Assembly (NCBI GenBank): GCA_963924885.1
Contig: CAWUUY010000316.1
Location: 1 to 20,808 of the forward strand
Reading direction: 5' to 3'
Length of the DNA: 20,808 bases
Source of the DNA: UBA5216 sp963924885
GTDB lineage: Bacteria; Pseudomonadota; Gammaproteobacteria; Burkholderiales; SG8-41
The notes beneath the pieces were generated by a model. That model did no database searches, was not told where the DNA came from, and worked only from the letters and a program-made list of their open reading frames with translations. Both the position numbers and the translations under genes were made by a program. Below are positions 6,513-15,476 of this stretch, piece after piece. Position 1 is the first letter of the stretch; every line of letters begins with the position of its first letter.

Positions 6513-7436
6513 ATGCGCGCCCGCCTGACCTTCGTTTCGGTATGGTTGCTGGCCTTGTGCTGCGCCGTCACGGCCCACGCCCAAGACCACGCCCCGTTCG
6601 CCCGCGAACTCATCACGCTCCAGGGTGGTTACACCGAGAAGAAAAAACAATTCGAGGAGTTGCGAATCCGCGCCTATGTGCCGATCCTGCTAAAAGCCGT
6701 GGGCAAAGGCCCGGCGTGGAAACCGGGGCATCCGAACTGGGCCGAGACCGAAAAACGCATCGCCGAGCAGTGGCGCAAGCATTACCAGGATTACCTCGCG
6801 CGCACCGGACGCATCACGTCCGAAGTCGGCTACGCGTGGATGGATGACGCGCTAGCGCGCGAATACGCGCGGGTGTTCAGCGCGGACGAACTGGGTGCGC
6901 TGCTGACTTTTTATCGCTCGCCCGCGGGCGGCGCGCTGCTGACGCTGGAAAAAGAGTTTCTTGATTTTTATCCAAATGAACTCACGCGCTCGCTGGCGCG
7001 GGTTACCTTCGGCTTCGAGACACTATCCGCGCGCGAACAGGCGGCGTTCCGTTCGCCCGAAAACCAAGAGCGCCGCGAATTCGCCGCGCTGTTTGAAATC
7101 GACACTATTCTTGTCGATGAAGTGGCGCGCATAGGCGACAAATACGTGGAAGGCAGCTTCCCCGCCGTGCCGCAAGGGTCTCTCGCCACCGCCGCCGATC
7201 CCATCGACGCGCTGCGGCGCAAGCTGGATGCCGCGCTACTGACCGAACTACACGCGTTTTTGAAGTCCGCCCTCGGCCGTAAGGAGCGCGCGTTCATCGG
7301 CGGCGCTCTGCCCACTGTCACGCCCGTCGGCGAAGACCCGGCCCGCATCAAAGCAGAGGACGCGGCGTTTTACAAGAGCCTGCAACAGTTGTCGGCGCAG
7401 TGGCGTGAACTGGCGACGCGACCAACAGCAAAATAG
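6513..7436 (+). CDS. Exported DUF2059-like protein
   Basis: I do not know a function for this 307-residue protein. I place the start at ATG 6513, because it opens a good signal peptide (MRARLTFVSVWLLALCCAVTAHAQ, predicted cut after AHA); an upstream in-frame ATG at 6450 would add an Ala/Arg-rich tail ahead of it. The mature part is charged and probably helical. Residues about 120-150 (AREYARVFSADELGALLTFYRSPAGGALL) match the short helical pattern of DUF2059 proteins, which are periplasmic and poorly characterised. The remainder, including a second helical segment LDAALLTELHAFLKSALGRKERAFIG, is family-unassigned. It stands alone, downstream of higA on the same strand and convergent to the M23 peptidase gene. 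Confidence 0.72.
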   Translation: MRARLTFVSVWLLALCCAVTAHAQDHAPFARELITLQGGYTEKKKQFEELRIRAYVPILLKAVGKGPAWKPGHPNWAETEKRIAEQWRKHYQDYLARTGRITSEVGYAWMDDALAREYARVFSADELGALLTFYRSPAGGALLTLEKEFLDFYPNELTRSLARVTFGFETLSAREQAAFRSPENQERREFAALFEIDTILVDEVARIGDKYVEGSFPAVPQGSLATAADPIDALRRKLDAALLTELHAFLKSALGRKERAFIGGALPTVTPVGEDPARIKAEDAAFYKSLQQLSAQWRELATRPTAK

Positions 7437-7487
7437 CCTCGCGATAGCGGCCAGTGTCCCGCGCCGTTAGCTCGTTGTGCTACAAGC

Positions 7488-7600
7488 GTAGGTTGATGCT
7501 GAGCCTGCGAAGCCCAACACAGCGGTGCGTCGCAGCATGGTGACGATTGCGTACTACGCGACGTGTGTTATTGGGCTTCGCAAGCTCAGCGCCAACCTAC
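7488..7600. repeat. Long inverted repeat between convergent genes
   Basis: The arms 7488-7520 and 7565-7600 pair at 30 of 33 positions with a 3-nt bulge, around a 44-nt loop. The arm core reads GTAGGTTG--GCTGAGC-TGC followed by GAAGCCCAA, a type of unit I recognise from dispersed bacterial intergenic repeats. It fills most of the gap between the DUF2059-like and M23 genes, which point towards each other, so it may serve as a shared transcript end. Its layout (arms of 33-36 nt, loop of about 45 nt) closely resembles the element at 5731-5851, although the arm sequences differ. Confidence 0.82.
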
Positions 7601-7623
7601 AAATTCTGTGCGCGCCGTCGTAA

Positions 7624-8487
7624 CTATTTCGCCGCCCGCAAGAACAATTCGGGATCGACATAAACGCCGTTCAGCAGCACCGCCCAATGCAGATGCGGCC
7701 CGGTCACGCGTCCGGTCGCGCCGGAAAGCCCCAACAGCGCGCCACGCTCAACCGCATCGCCTTCTTTGACGTCGATGCGACTCATGTGGATGTAAAGCGT
7801 GATGAATCCCTGGCCATGATCGACGAACACCGATTGGCCTGAGTAAAAATAATCGCCGGTGGCGATGACGCGCCCCGCCGCCGCCGCGCGCAGCGGCGTG
7901 CCCGTGCCCACCGCCACATCAAGACCGTTGTGCGATGAACTTTCCTTTCCATTCAACACGCGGCGCAGCCCGAAGCGCGCGGACAGCGGCCCTTTCGCCG
8001 GAATAACCAGCGTAAAACTGGCAGGCACGTCGGCGCTCCAATGCGTTTTGGCGCGCGCAATCGCGATCTGGTCACGCTCGTTGCGCTGAACGTCTTCGGG
8101 CGACGGCTGCATGAAGCGCGAACTGATTTTCAGATGCTGCGCGGGATAAAACTTGGGCTTCACCTCGAAGGTGGTGTCGTAAGCCGGCTTGAGCGAGCCT
8201 TCGCCGGCCTTGATATGCAAGGTGTGGCGACCGGGCGCGACATCCAGCCCCAGGCCCAACACCGCCAGCAAACCTTCGGCATGGCGCACCATCAGCACGC
8301 GCGCGCCGCCGAACAGCACTTCACGCACTGGTGAATCAGGCTCGCCGAGCTTCACCACCGCCACGCCGCCGGGATACGGTGCGTGACGCGGCAATGTTAA
8401 ATCCTGCGCAAAGGCACCGGTGCAGAGCAGCACGAAGCAAACGCTCACCAGTCGAATATATATACTTAAGTAGTTGTTTTTATTCAT
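7624..8487 (-). CDS. Exported M23 (LytM-type) metallopeptidase
   Basis: M23 enzymes are zinc endopeptidases that cut peptidoglycan cross-bridges, or are inactive activators of amidases. The 287-residue product has an N-terminal signal segment (about residues 10-27, ending TGAFAQ), a beta-rich N-terminal domain (about 30-125), and a C-terminal M23 domain. Zinc ligands and catalytic residues are present: His186 and Asp190 in HNGLD, His234 in YIHMS, and His265 and His267 in GPHLHW. It is therefore probably catalytically competent in the periplasm. Its ATG follows the ybiB stop codon with no gap, and the nearest purine-rich site lies inside ybiB, so translation is likely coupled. The first codons are unusually A/T-rich for this window. 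Confidence 0.9.
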   Translation of the reverse strand: MNKNNYLSIYIRLVSVCFVLLCTGAFAQDLTLPRHAPYPGGVAVVKLGEPDSPVREVLFGGARVLMVRHAEGLLAVLGLGLDVAPGRHTLHIKAGEGSLKPAYDTTFEVKPKFYPAQHLKISSRFMQPSPEDVQRNERDQIAIARAKTHWSADVPASFTLVIPAKGPLSARFGLRRVLNGKESSSHNGLDVAVGTGTPLRAAAAGRVIATGDYFYSGQSVFVDHGQGFITLYIHMSRIDVKEGDAVERGALLGLSGATGRVTGPHLHWAVLLNGVYVDPELFLRAAK

Positions 8488-9408
8488 TTATTTTAATAGC
8501 CTCGCAGCGCGTACACAGCACTTTGCCTGGTGCAGTATCGCGCCGGGCGCCGCGCGCCTTCCCGCCAGCACCTCCGCGATCCATAGCGCCGTCACGGCGG
8601 GATCGCGGCTTTCCGGCAGTGGCGGATTTTCTTCCGCGCTCGCCGTCCACGTTTGCGACGCCGCGCCATCACACCATTCGATCACCGGCTCGCGGCGTGG
8701 ATGTGCAGCCGCTTCACCTTCGGCACCGCGCAACAGCAGCGCGCCGCCGGCATATTGGGTAAAAAATTCGCGCATACGCACCAAATACTCGGGATGCGTC
8801 ACACTCACCAGCCGCACAGCTGGCGTAGCAAACGGTTGCAACATTTTTGCCAGTGTATGGCCCGAGCCGCGCAAACCGATCTCGGCGCGCAGCGCCAGCA
8901 CGCGCGCCATCGGCGGCGCGAGTACGTCTATCGGCAGGAAAGCTACTTGGCGCGCGGCGAGTTGTTGTTGCGCCTCGTCTACCGAACGCGCGGCGGCGAT
9001 GCCCATCGCCGCAAACACCTCGCTGGTGGACACGCGCCCCGCGTCGCGCGTCACCCCCTGCACCAGCACCGGCATCCCTTCACGCGCGATCAGGTGCGCG
9101 AGCAGCGGCGTCAGATTGGGCAATTGCCGCGCACCGTTGTAGGCGGGGATCACGATCGGAACCGTACCAGCCGGCGCGGCCAGATGCGCATAACACGCCT
9201 CACACGCCGCCAAAAATCCGGCCAGCTCTTCCAGCGATTCGCCCTTGATACGCAGCGCCACCAGCACCGCGCCCAGTTGCAGATCGGGAATTTCGTTCGC
9301 CAGCATGGCGGCGAACAAGGCGCGTGCGTCCTCACGGTTCAAGTCGCGCGCGGCGTTTTTGCCGCGGCCGATTTCCTTGATGATGCGGATGAGATTCGCC
9401 TTTTCCAT
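8488..9408 (-). CDS. ybiB: YbiB/TrpD2-family glycosyltransferase-like protein
   Basis: The TrpD2 (YbiB) family has the fold of anthranilate phosphoribosyltransferase but no tryptophan-pathway role; the E. coli member binds nucleic acid. The 306-residue product begins MEKANLIRIIKEIGRGKNAARDL at 9408. I reject the longer frame from 9477, whose extra residues run into the upstream pseudogene. The N-terminal helical domain has LNREDARALFAAMLANEIPDLQLGAVLVALRIKGES; the catalytic-like domain has PIVIPAYNGARQLPNLTPLLAHLIAREGMPVLVQG. Later regions include LRGSGHTLAKMLQPF. It lies 19 bases after the decayed PaaK-like paralogue and abuts the M23 gene. The ligand is unknown. Confidence 0.87.
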   Translation of the reverse strand: MEKANLIRIIKEIGRGKNAARDLNREDARALFAAMLANEIPDLQLGAVLVALRIKGESLEELAGFLAACEACYAHLAAPAGTVPIVIPAYNGARQLPNLTPLLAHLIAREGMPVLVQGVTRDAGRVSTSEVFAAMGIAAARSVDEAQQQLAARQVAFLPIDVLAPPMARVLALRAEIGLRGSGHTLAKMLQPFATPAVRLVSVTHPEYLVRMREFFTQYAGGALLLRGAEGEAAAHPRREPVIEWCDGAASQTWTASAEENPPLPESRDPAVTALWIAEVLAGRRAAPGAILHQAKCCVRAARLLK

Positions 9409-9427
9409 GAGTGCTTTGCCTGCCCCG

Positions 9428-10806
9428 TCAGACGGCCAACTGCGATACAAAATCGTCGAACTTGCCACGGGGGCCACGCGGCAGCTCGTTCGAAAAATAG
9501 ACTATGGAAATGTGAAACGGATAACCCATCACGTTTTGCAATCCCGATCGTAGCGCTGCTTCCTGCTCCGCGGACAGGGGCCGATCCACCAGCAATCGCG
9601 CTTCTATCTCGTCAAGCTTCCGCTGTATCAACTGATACTGCCGCAACATGGGAAAGTCCTTGAACTGCCGGTGAAAGCTCAGCCGAATTCGCTTGCCGGA
9701 AGGCAACGTCAACAAATTGCGCACCCGGCCCAGCACGCGCGCAATCGTCGGCAGGCCGCGCCCGCACACGCATGGCGCGCCCGCTTCGGCGTGGTCGCCG
9801 AGCGTGTAGCAGCAGCGGCATCGCACCATCGTGCAGCGTCGTCACCACCACCTGCCCGACTTCTCCCGGGGCGCACGGCTTGCCCTCGTCGTCGATGATT
9901 TCCACCAGCACGCTTTCCGCCATCACGTGATAGGCGCCGCTCACCGGGCATTGCAGCGTGATGTAACCCATCTCCTCGGAGCTGTATCCGTCTACCAGCG
10001 GAACGCCCAGCGACTCGGCGCACGCCGCGCGCAGCGCCGGATCCACCGTTTCGCCAACAGTACGCACGCCGCGCAATCGTGCGGGCCGCGTACCGTGAGC
10101 CGCGAACCACACGATCAACGTCTGTACCAAGCTGGGATACGTCAGCAGATAATCCGGATCGTGACGCAACAACCATTGCGCCTGCGTGGCAACGTTCGCG
10201 GCAGTGCTCAGCTTCACCAAAGGGGCCGGTCTTGTAACACTCCGCTGCCGGCGATCCCCAGTTGCCCGACAGACTGCCATTCGGCGGCGGTGCGGTGTCG
10301 CCCATGGAACGAATGATGGCCAGCTTTCCCGACGAATCGCGCTGGTGCCAATGGTGATCGCGTAGCGCGTTGACCTCCCACAGCAAATGGTCGAGCCTCG
10401 TGCGCCGCACCGTCAACGGTTCCCCGGTGTAACCCGAGGTTCGCGTTTGGCCCACACGGCCGTACGCCGCCGGCAGGTCGGTGCAATGCAACGCCACGCC
10501 CGCCAGCTGGATATCCCGCCGCGTGAGCAACGGCAGCGCCCGCAGCATCTCCAGCGTCAGCGGCTGCGTCGCGTCAAACCCGGCGGCACGCAAACGCTCG
10601 CGATTGAACGGCACCGTGGCTGCCGCATGCCGCAACAGTTGCCGCACCTGGCGCAACTGCTGTTCGAGCAAACGCTTGGCGGGCCACCATTGCGTATGCT
10701 CGAACTGATACGACAACGCGAGCAATTGCGCGCCATGCGTCGACGGCATCGCCGGCCATGCGACGCCCGCCACGCGGGAGCGCAGCGCTGCCGTCGTTCC
10801 GGCCAC
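9428..10806 (-). pseudogene. PaaK/CapK-like adenylate-forming ligase paralogue, two frameshifts
   Basis: This is a tandem paralogue of the intact gene at 10820-12211, broken by two frameshifts. From a GTG start at 10806 (VAGTTAALRSRVAGVAWP, preceded by GAGGAG at normal distance) the frame runs through WHQRDSSGKLAIIRSMGDT and AAECYKTGP. At about 10222-10225, in a run of four C on the coding strand, it shifts into LVKLSTAANVATQAQWLLRHDPDYLLTYP...TLHDGAMPLL. At about 9807-9809 it shifts again into TLGDHAEAGAPCVCGRG...GKFDDFVSQLAV, ending at 9428. All family motifs survive across the frames, so the lesions are recent or are sequencing errors. The nucleotide-loop motif reads TSGYTGEPL, with Tyr in place of the usual Ser. 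Confidence 0.85.
10556..10695. repeat. Near-identical tract shared with 11961-12100
   Basis: Positions 10556-10676 are identical over 121 bases to 11961-12081; after one mismatch a further 18 bases match. Immediately outside, the two paralogues differ at many positions. The tract encodes WWPA-RLLEQQLRQVRQLL through FDATQPLTL. It is best read as a recent gene-conversion patch between the tandem copies. Confidence 0.85.
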
Positions 10807-10819
10807 TACCCGGCACTCC

Positions 10820-12211
10820 TCATATTGCCGTCCCTTCGGACGGCAGCCGCGACACGAATTCCTCGAATTTTCCGCGCGGACCTCTTGGCAAATCATCCCT
10901 AAAATACACAAACGAAATGTGAAATGGATAGCCGATCGGCTCCTGCAAGACTTTCCGCAGGCGATCCTCAACTTCAGCCGTTAGCGGCGCGTCCACCACC
11001 AGTCTCGCCTCGACGTTTTGTTGCAAGTTCTGAATCATCTGATATTGCCGCACCATCGGAAAAGGCTTGAGTTCTTCGATGAAACGCGGCCGGAAACGTT
11101 TGCCCGTCGGCAACGTCACCAGATTCCGAATCTTGCCGAGCACCGGTTTGATCGTCAGCAATCCCCTGCCGCAGGGACACGGTTCGCCCACCTTCGCATG
11201 ATCGCCCAATACATAGCGCACGAGCGGCATCGCGGCATTGTGCAGTGTGGTCACCACCACCTGCCCCAACCCGCCCGGGGCGCACGGCTGGCCGTTATCA
11301 TCGAGTATTTCCACCAGCACGCTTTCCGACATGGCATGCAATGCACCGCTGTAGGGACATTGCAGCGCGATATATCCCATTTCCTCCGAGGTATAGCAGT
11401 CGGCGATCGGCACTCCCAACACCGCTCGACATGATTCGCGCAAAAACAAATCCAGCGTTTCGCCAAGCTTACGGACCTGCCGCAACCGGGCGAGACGTTT
11501 ATCCTGTGATGCAAACCATGCAATGAGCGCCTTGAGTATCCCGGGATAAAGCATCAAGTAGTCGGGGTCTTCCCGAAGCAACCATTGCGCCTGTGCCTCT
11601 GTATCCGCTGCGGAATCCACGATCACCAGCGGCTCCGTTCGGTAAAGTTCTGCAACCGTACCCCAGCTATTTTGCACGGCGCCACGCTGAGGCTTTGCGT
11701 GCTTCGCCCCGGCTCGAGTAAGCGCGAGCTTGCCGGAGAAATCCCGCTGGTGCCAATAATGGTCGCGCAGTAAATTGGCTTCCCACAGTAGTTGGTCGGT
11801 CTGCATGCGCCGCACCGTGAGCGGCTCGCCAGTCGAACCGGATGTCCGCTTTTCGTTGACTCGCCCATACGCCGCCGGCCGCGCCGTGCAGTGCATCGCC
11901 GCGCCGGCGCGCTGCACCTCCCGCCGCGTGAGCAGCGGCAGTGCGCGAAACCGGTCAAGGGTCAGCGGCTGCGTCGCGTCAAACCCGGCGGCACGCAAAC
12001 GCTCGCGATTGAACGGCACCGTGGCTGCCGCATGCCGCAACAGTTGCCGCACCTGGCGCAACTGCTGTTCGAGCAAACGCTCGGCGGGCCACCATTGCGT
12101 TTGCTCGAACTGGAACAACAACGACAGCACTTGCACACCGTGTGCCGACGGCATCGCCGGCCAGGTGACGCCCGTCACATGCGAGCGCATTGGCGTTGCT
12201 GCTCCGGTCAT
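10820..12211 (-). CDS. PaaK/CapK-like adenylate-forming ligase
   Basis: The 463-residue product belongs to the phenylacetate-CoA ligase (PaaK)/CapK-like branch of adenylate-forming enzymes, which activate a carboxylic acid with ATP. The substrate is unknown; several relatives act in polysaccharide modification rather than phenylacetate breakdown, and no paa genes are nearby. Visible motifs: TSGSTGEP phosphate loop (123-130), GETLD (250-254), YTSEEMGY (273-280), RYVLGDHA (332-339), the cysteine pair in CPCGRG (345-350), and PRGPRGKFEEFV near the C-terminus with a candidate catalytic Lys448. The start ATG at 12211 is preceded by GGAG at 7 bases. It lies 39 bases after polA and 13 bases before its decayed paralogue, all co-directional. 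Confidence 0.85.
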   Translation of the reverse strand: MTGAATPMRSHVTGVTWPAMPSAHGVQVLSLLFQFEQTQWWPAERLLEQQLRQVRQLLRHAAATVPFNRERLRAAGFDATQPLTLDRFRALPLLTRREVQRAGAAMHCTARPAAYGRVNEKRTSGSTGEPLTVRRMQTDQLLWEANLLRDHYWHQRDFSGKLALTRAGAKHAKPQRGAVQNSWGTVAELYRTEPLVIVDSAADTEAQAQWLLREDPDYLMLYPGILKALIAWFASQDKRLARLRQVRKLGETLDLFLRESCRAVLGVPIADCYTSEEMGYIALQCPYSGALHAMSESVLVEILDDNGQPCAPGGLGQVVVTTLHNAAMPLVRYVLGDHAKVGEPCPCGRGLLTIKPVLGKIRNLVTLPTGKRFRPRFIEELKPFPMVRQYQMIQNLQQNVEARLVVDAPLTAEVEDRLRKVLQEPIGYPFHISFVYFRDDLPRGPRGKFEEFVSRLPSEGTAI

Positions 12212-12250
12212 TGCATCGCTCCAAGCATCTTGCCTGGCATCCCGCGCGCG

Positions 12251-14986
12251 CTAATGCGCCTTATCCCAATTCGCCCCCACGCCCACCTCCACCGCCAGCG
12301 GCACCGACAGCTTTGCCACGCCGTTCATCAACTGCGGCAAGTTTTGCTTGATAAGATCAAGCTCGCTCTCTGGCACTTCCAGCACGAGTTCATCGTGCAC
12401 TTGCATGATGAGTTTGGTCGCGAGTTTTTCGTTTACCAGCCAGTTCTGCACTACGACCATCGCCAGCTTGATAAGATCGGCGGCGGTGCCCTGCATCGGC
12501 GCGTTGATCGCCGCGCGTTCGGCGCCCTGGCGGCGCGCCTGGTTAGTACTGCGGATTTCCGGCAACCACAAGCGGCGGCCAAATACAGTCTCCACATAAC
12601 CCTGATTGCGCGCCATTTCGCGGGTGTCTTTCATATACGCATCCACGCCGGGGTATCGGGCGAAGTAGCGCTCCATGTATTGCGCCGCCGCGCTGCGTTC
12701 CAGCCCCAGTTGGCGCGCGAGACCAAACGCCGACATGCCGTAAATCAGCCCGAAGTTAATCACCTTGGCGTAACGCCGCTGTTCGCTGCTGACCTCGACG
12801 GGTGTCGCGCCAAAAATTTCGGCGGCGGTGGCGCGATGAATGTCTTCGCCGGCGGCAAACGCTTTTAACAAGCTCTCGTCCTGCGAGATGTGCGCCATGA
12901 TGCGCAGTTCGATTTGCGAATAGTCGGCGGAGACGATCAGGCAGCCCGGCAGCGCAATGAAAGCTTCGCGGATACGGCGACCTTCGGCGGTGCGGATCGG
13001 AATGTTCTGCAAATTCGGCTCGTTGCTCGACAGCCGCCCAGTAACGGCAATCGCCTGCCCGTAATTGGTATGCACGCGCCCGGTGTCGGGGTTAATCATG
13101 CTCGGCAGCTTGTCGCTGTAGGTGGATTTTAATTTTGCCAGGCCGCGGTATTCGAGGATCAGCTTGGGCAGCGGATGATCGAGTGCGAGTTGCTCCAGCG
13201 AATCTTCATCTGTCGATGGCTGGCCGGTGGGGGTTTTTTTCACCGGCTTCAAGCCCTGCTTGTCGAACAGAATTTCCTGTATCTGTTTGGGCGAACTCAG
13301 GTTGAACGGCTGGCCCGCCTGCGCGTGCGCTTTCGCTTCGACCTCGATCATTTTCGCGCCGAATTCGCGCGACAGTTCCGCCAGCAGTTTCACATCGAGC
13401 AGCACGCCGTTGCGCTCCATCGTTTGCAGCACGTGCATCGCGGGCATTTCGATGTCGCGGTAAATGTGCCACAGTTTGGCGTCGGCCTCGACTTGCGGAT
13501 ACAAGGCGTGATGCAGTTGCAAGGTGATGTCAGCGTCTTCTGCGGCATAGTCGCTGGCTTGCTCGATCGACACCTGCTCAAAACCGATGCGCGATACGCC
13601 CTTACCGGTCAAGTCATCGTAAGTAATTGTTTTTATTGATAAATGTCTTTGCGCAAGATCATCCATGTCGTGCGGTTTGTGGCTTTCCAGCACGTACGAT
13701 TGCAGCAGCGTGTCATGCACCGCACCGCGCAATTGCACGCCGTGATTGGCAAACACATGCGTGTCGTATTTGATGTGCTGGCCGAGCTTGGGCGCTTGCG
13801 CGTCTTCGAGCCACGGCTTTAATTTTGCAAGCACATGATCGAGCGCGAGTTGATCGCCCGCGCCGGGATATTGATGACCGACGGGAATGTACGCCGCCTC
13901 GCCTGGCGTCACCGCCAGTGAAATGCCGACCAGCCGCGCCTTGAAGGGATCGAGGCTGGTGGTTTCGGTGTCCACCGCGGTCAGGGTCGCGGCACGAATT
14001 TTGGCCTGCCACGCATCAAGTTGCGCATCGGTGGTGACGGTTTCGTAACGGCGATCGGTGTTGGAGGTGTAGCCGGGAACCTCGGTCGCTACTGGCGTGG
14101 GCACCGGCGCCGCCTCTACCGACACCGCTGGCACGGCCGCATCGGGCGACAGTTCCCTGCGCCACGACTTGAAATCAAAATCCTCGAACAGCGTCAGCAG
14201 CTTTTGCATATTCTGCGGCTTCAAATCGAGTTCTTCCAGCTTCACCGGCAGCGGCACGTCGCATTTAATCGTCAACAAACCGCGCGCGGTGGGCAGCCAA
14301 TCAAGCGCCTTGCGCAGATTCTCGCCGACGACACCGCCGATCTCGCCCGCGTGCGCAACGATGTTATCCAGCGTGCCGTACTGCGTGAGCCACTTCACCG
14401 CCGTCTTCGGACCAACCTTGGCTACCCCCGGCACATTGTCCACGCTGTCGCCGATCAGCGACAGATAATCGATGATGCGCGCCGGCGGCACGCCGAATTT
14501 TTGCGCCACGCCGGCTTCGTCCAGCACCTCGTTGGTCATGGTGTTGACCAGCGTGACCTGCGGCGTGACCAGTTGCGTGATGTCCTTGTCACCGGTGGAG
14601 ATCACCACCTGCATGCCGGCCTGCTCGCCGGCGTGCGCCAGCGTGCCGATCACGTCGTCGGCCTCCACGCCGTCGACGATCAGCAGCGGCCAGCCCATCG
14701 CCGCGATGGCCTCGTGCAGCGGCGCGATCTGCGACACGAGTTCATCCGGCATCGGCGGGCGGTTGGCTTTGTATTTCGGGTACACGTCGTCGCGAAACGT
14801 CTTGCCCTTGGCGTCAAACACGCAGGCGGAGAGCGCCGACGGATAATCCTTGTGCAACCGGCGCAGCATGTTGAGCACGCCGTAAATCGCACCCGTCGGC
14901 GCGCCGCGTTTGCTGCGCAAGTCGGGCATGGCGTGAAACGCGCGGTAAAGGTAGGACGAGCCATCGACCAGCAGCAAGGTTTTCAT
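12251..14986 (-). CDS. polA: DNA polymerase I
   Basis: DNA polymerase I removes RNA primers and fills gaps in replication and excision repair. The 911-residue product has all three domains. The 5' nuclease (about 1-290) includes LLLVDGSSYLYRAFHA, VDGVEADDVIGTLA, STGDKDITQLV and GDSVDNVPGV. The 3'-5' proofreading domain carries the DxE motif intact (VDTETTSLDP, Asp339 and Glu341) and YAAEDADITL. The polymerase has VSADYSQIELRIMAH, RRYAKVINFGLIYGMSAFGL and MQVHDELVLE (Asp865). I choose the second of two adjacent ATGs (14986; the other is 14989), to match the family start MKTLLLVDGSS. A longer frame through a GTG at 15022 is less likely. No strong ribosome binding site is seen. It heads the gene run down to the M23 gene. 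Confidence 0.95.
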   Translation of the reverse strand: MKTLLLVDGSSYLYRAFHAMPDLRSKRGAPTGAIYGVLNMLRRLHKDYPSALSACVFDAKGKTFRDDVYPKYKANRPPMPDELVSQIAPLHEAIAAMGWPLLIVDGVEADDVIGTLAHAGEQAGMQVVISTGDKDITQLVTPQVTLVNTMTNEVLDEAGVAQKFGVPPARIIDYLSLIGDSVDNVPGVAKVGPKTAVKWLTQYGTLDNIVAHAGEIGGVVGENLRKALDWLPTARGLLTIKCDVPLPVKLEELDLKPQNMQKLLTLFEDFDFKSWRRELSPDAAVPAVSVEAAPVPTPVATEVPGYTSNTDRRYETVTTDAQLDAWQAKIRAATLTAVDTETTSLDPFKARLVGISLAVTPGEAAYIPVGHQYPGAGDQLALDHVLAKLKPWLEDAQAPKLGQHIKYDTHVFANHGVQLRGAVHDTLLQSYVLESHKPHDMDDLAQRHLSIKTITYDDLTGKGVSRIGFEQVSIEQASDYAAEDADITLQLHHALYPQVEADAKLWHIYRDIEMPAMHVLQTMERNGVLLDVKLLAELSREFGAKMIEVEAKAHAQAGQPFNLSSPKQIQEILFDKQGLKPVKKTPTGQPSTDEDSLEQLALDHPLPKLILEYRGLAKLKSTYSDKLPSMINPDTGRVHTNYGQAIAVTGRLSSNEPNLQNIPIRTAEGRRIREAFIALPGCLIVSADYSQIELRIMAHISQDESLLKAFAAGEDIHRATAAEIFGATPVEVSSEQRRYAKVINFGLIYGMSAFGLARQLGLERSAAAQYMERYFARYPGVDAYMKDTREMARNQGYVETVFGRRLWLPEIRSTNQARRQGAERAAINAPMQGTAADLIKLAMVVVQNWLVNEKLATKLIMQVHDELVLEVPESELDLIKQNLPQLMNGVAKLSVPLAVEVGVGANWDKAH

Positions 14987-15031
14987 CATGAATTCAGGCA
15001 AATAGAGGGTTACCAAAAACACCCCGCCGCT

Positions 15032-15059
15032 TTCACAAAGGCGGCGAAAAGCAGATAAT
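15032..15059 (+). promoter_or_regulatory. Candidate promoter of the DUF2782 gene
   Basis: TTCACA (15032-15037), a 16-bp spacer and GATAAT (15054-15059) each match the sigma-70 consensus at 5 of 6 positions. Transcription would start near 15066, with a short leader that holds GAGGA before the ATG at 15083. The -35 lies inside an imperfect hairpin (about 15026-15048) in the polA-DUF2782 divergent gap. Confidence 0.5.
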
Positions 15060-15082
15060 AGAATTTGAAACGAGGATACCTT

Positions 15083-15445
15083 ATGCGTGCTCCCATCACC
15101 ACCTTACTTGCCGCCCTACTCGCCACTCTGCCGCTCGCAGCCGCCGTGCCGGTGGCGGCGCAGAATCGACTGCCCAATCTGCAGCCGGTGCCGGAACCGC
15201 CGCCACCGCCTAAAGGTTTTGAACTGGATCTGGCGTTGGAGCCGCAAATCACCATCCGTCAGCGCGGCCAGGAAACGGTGGAAGAGCACCGCATCGGCGG
15301 TCGGTTGTACATGATTAAGGTCACACCCGCAGGCGGCGGCATGCTGTATTACATGATCGATCAGCAGGGCGACGGCAAGTTCACGCGCCAGCACCCGCAG
15401 GATACCGGCCTGCGTCCGCCGATGTGGGTGATCCACAGCTTCTAA
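15083..15445 (+). CDS. Exported DUF2782 protein
   Basis: DUF2782 proteins are short exported proteins of unknown function, typically located between polA and thrB in Betaproteobacteria, as here. The 120-residue product starts at ATG 15083, preceded by GAGGA; a start 18 bases upstream would swallow this site. The N-terminus is a signal peptide (MRAPITTLLAALLATLPLAAAVPVAAQ), followed by a proline run (PVPEPPPPPKGFE) and the conserved part EPQITIRQRGQETVEEHRIGGRLYMIKVTPAGG, with the ending TGLRPPMWVIHSF. It is divergent from polA and followed by a strong terminator, so it is probably transcribed alone. Confidence 0.88.
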   Translation: MRAPITTLLAALLATLPLAAAVPVAAQNRLPNLQPVPEPPPPPKGFELDLALEPQITIRQRGQETVEEHRIGGRLYMIKVTPAGGGMLYYMIDQQGDGKFTRQHPQDTGLRPPMWVIHSF

Positions 15446-15476
15446 GTTTCCAATATCGCAGCGGCGGCAATCCACC

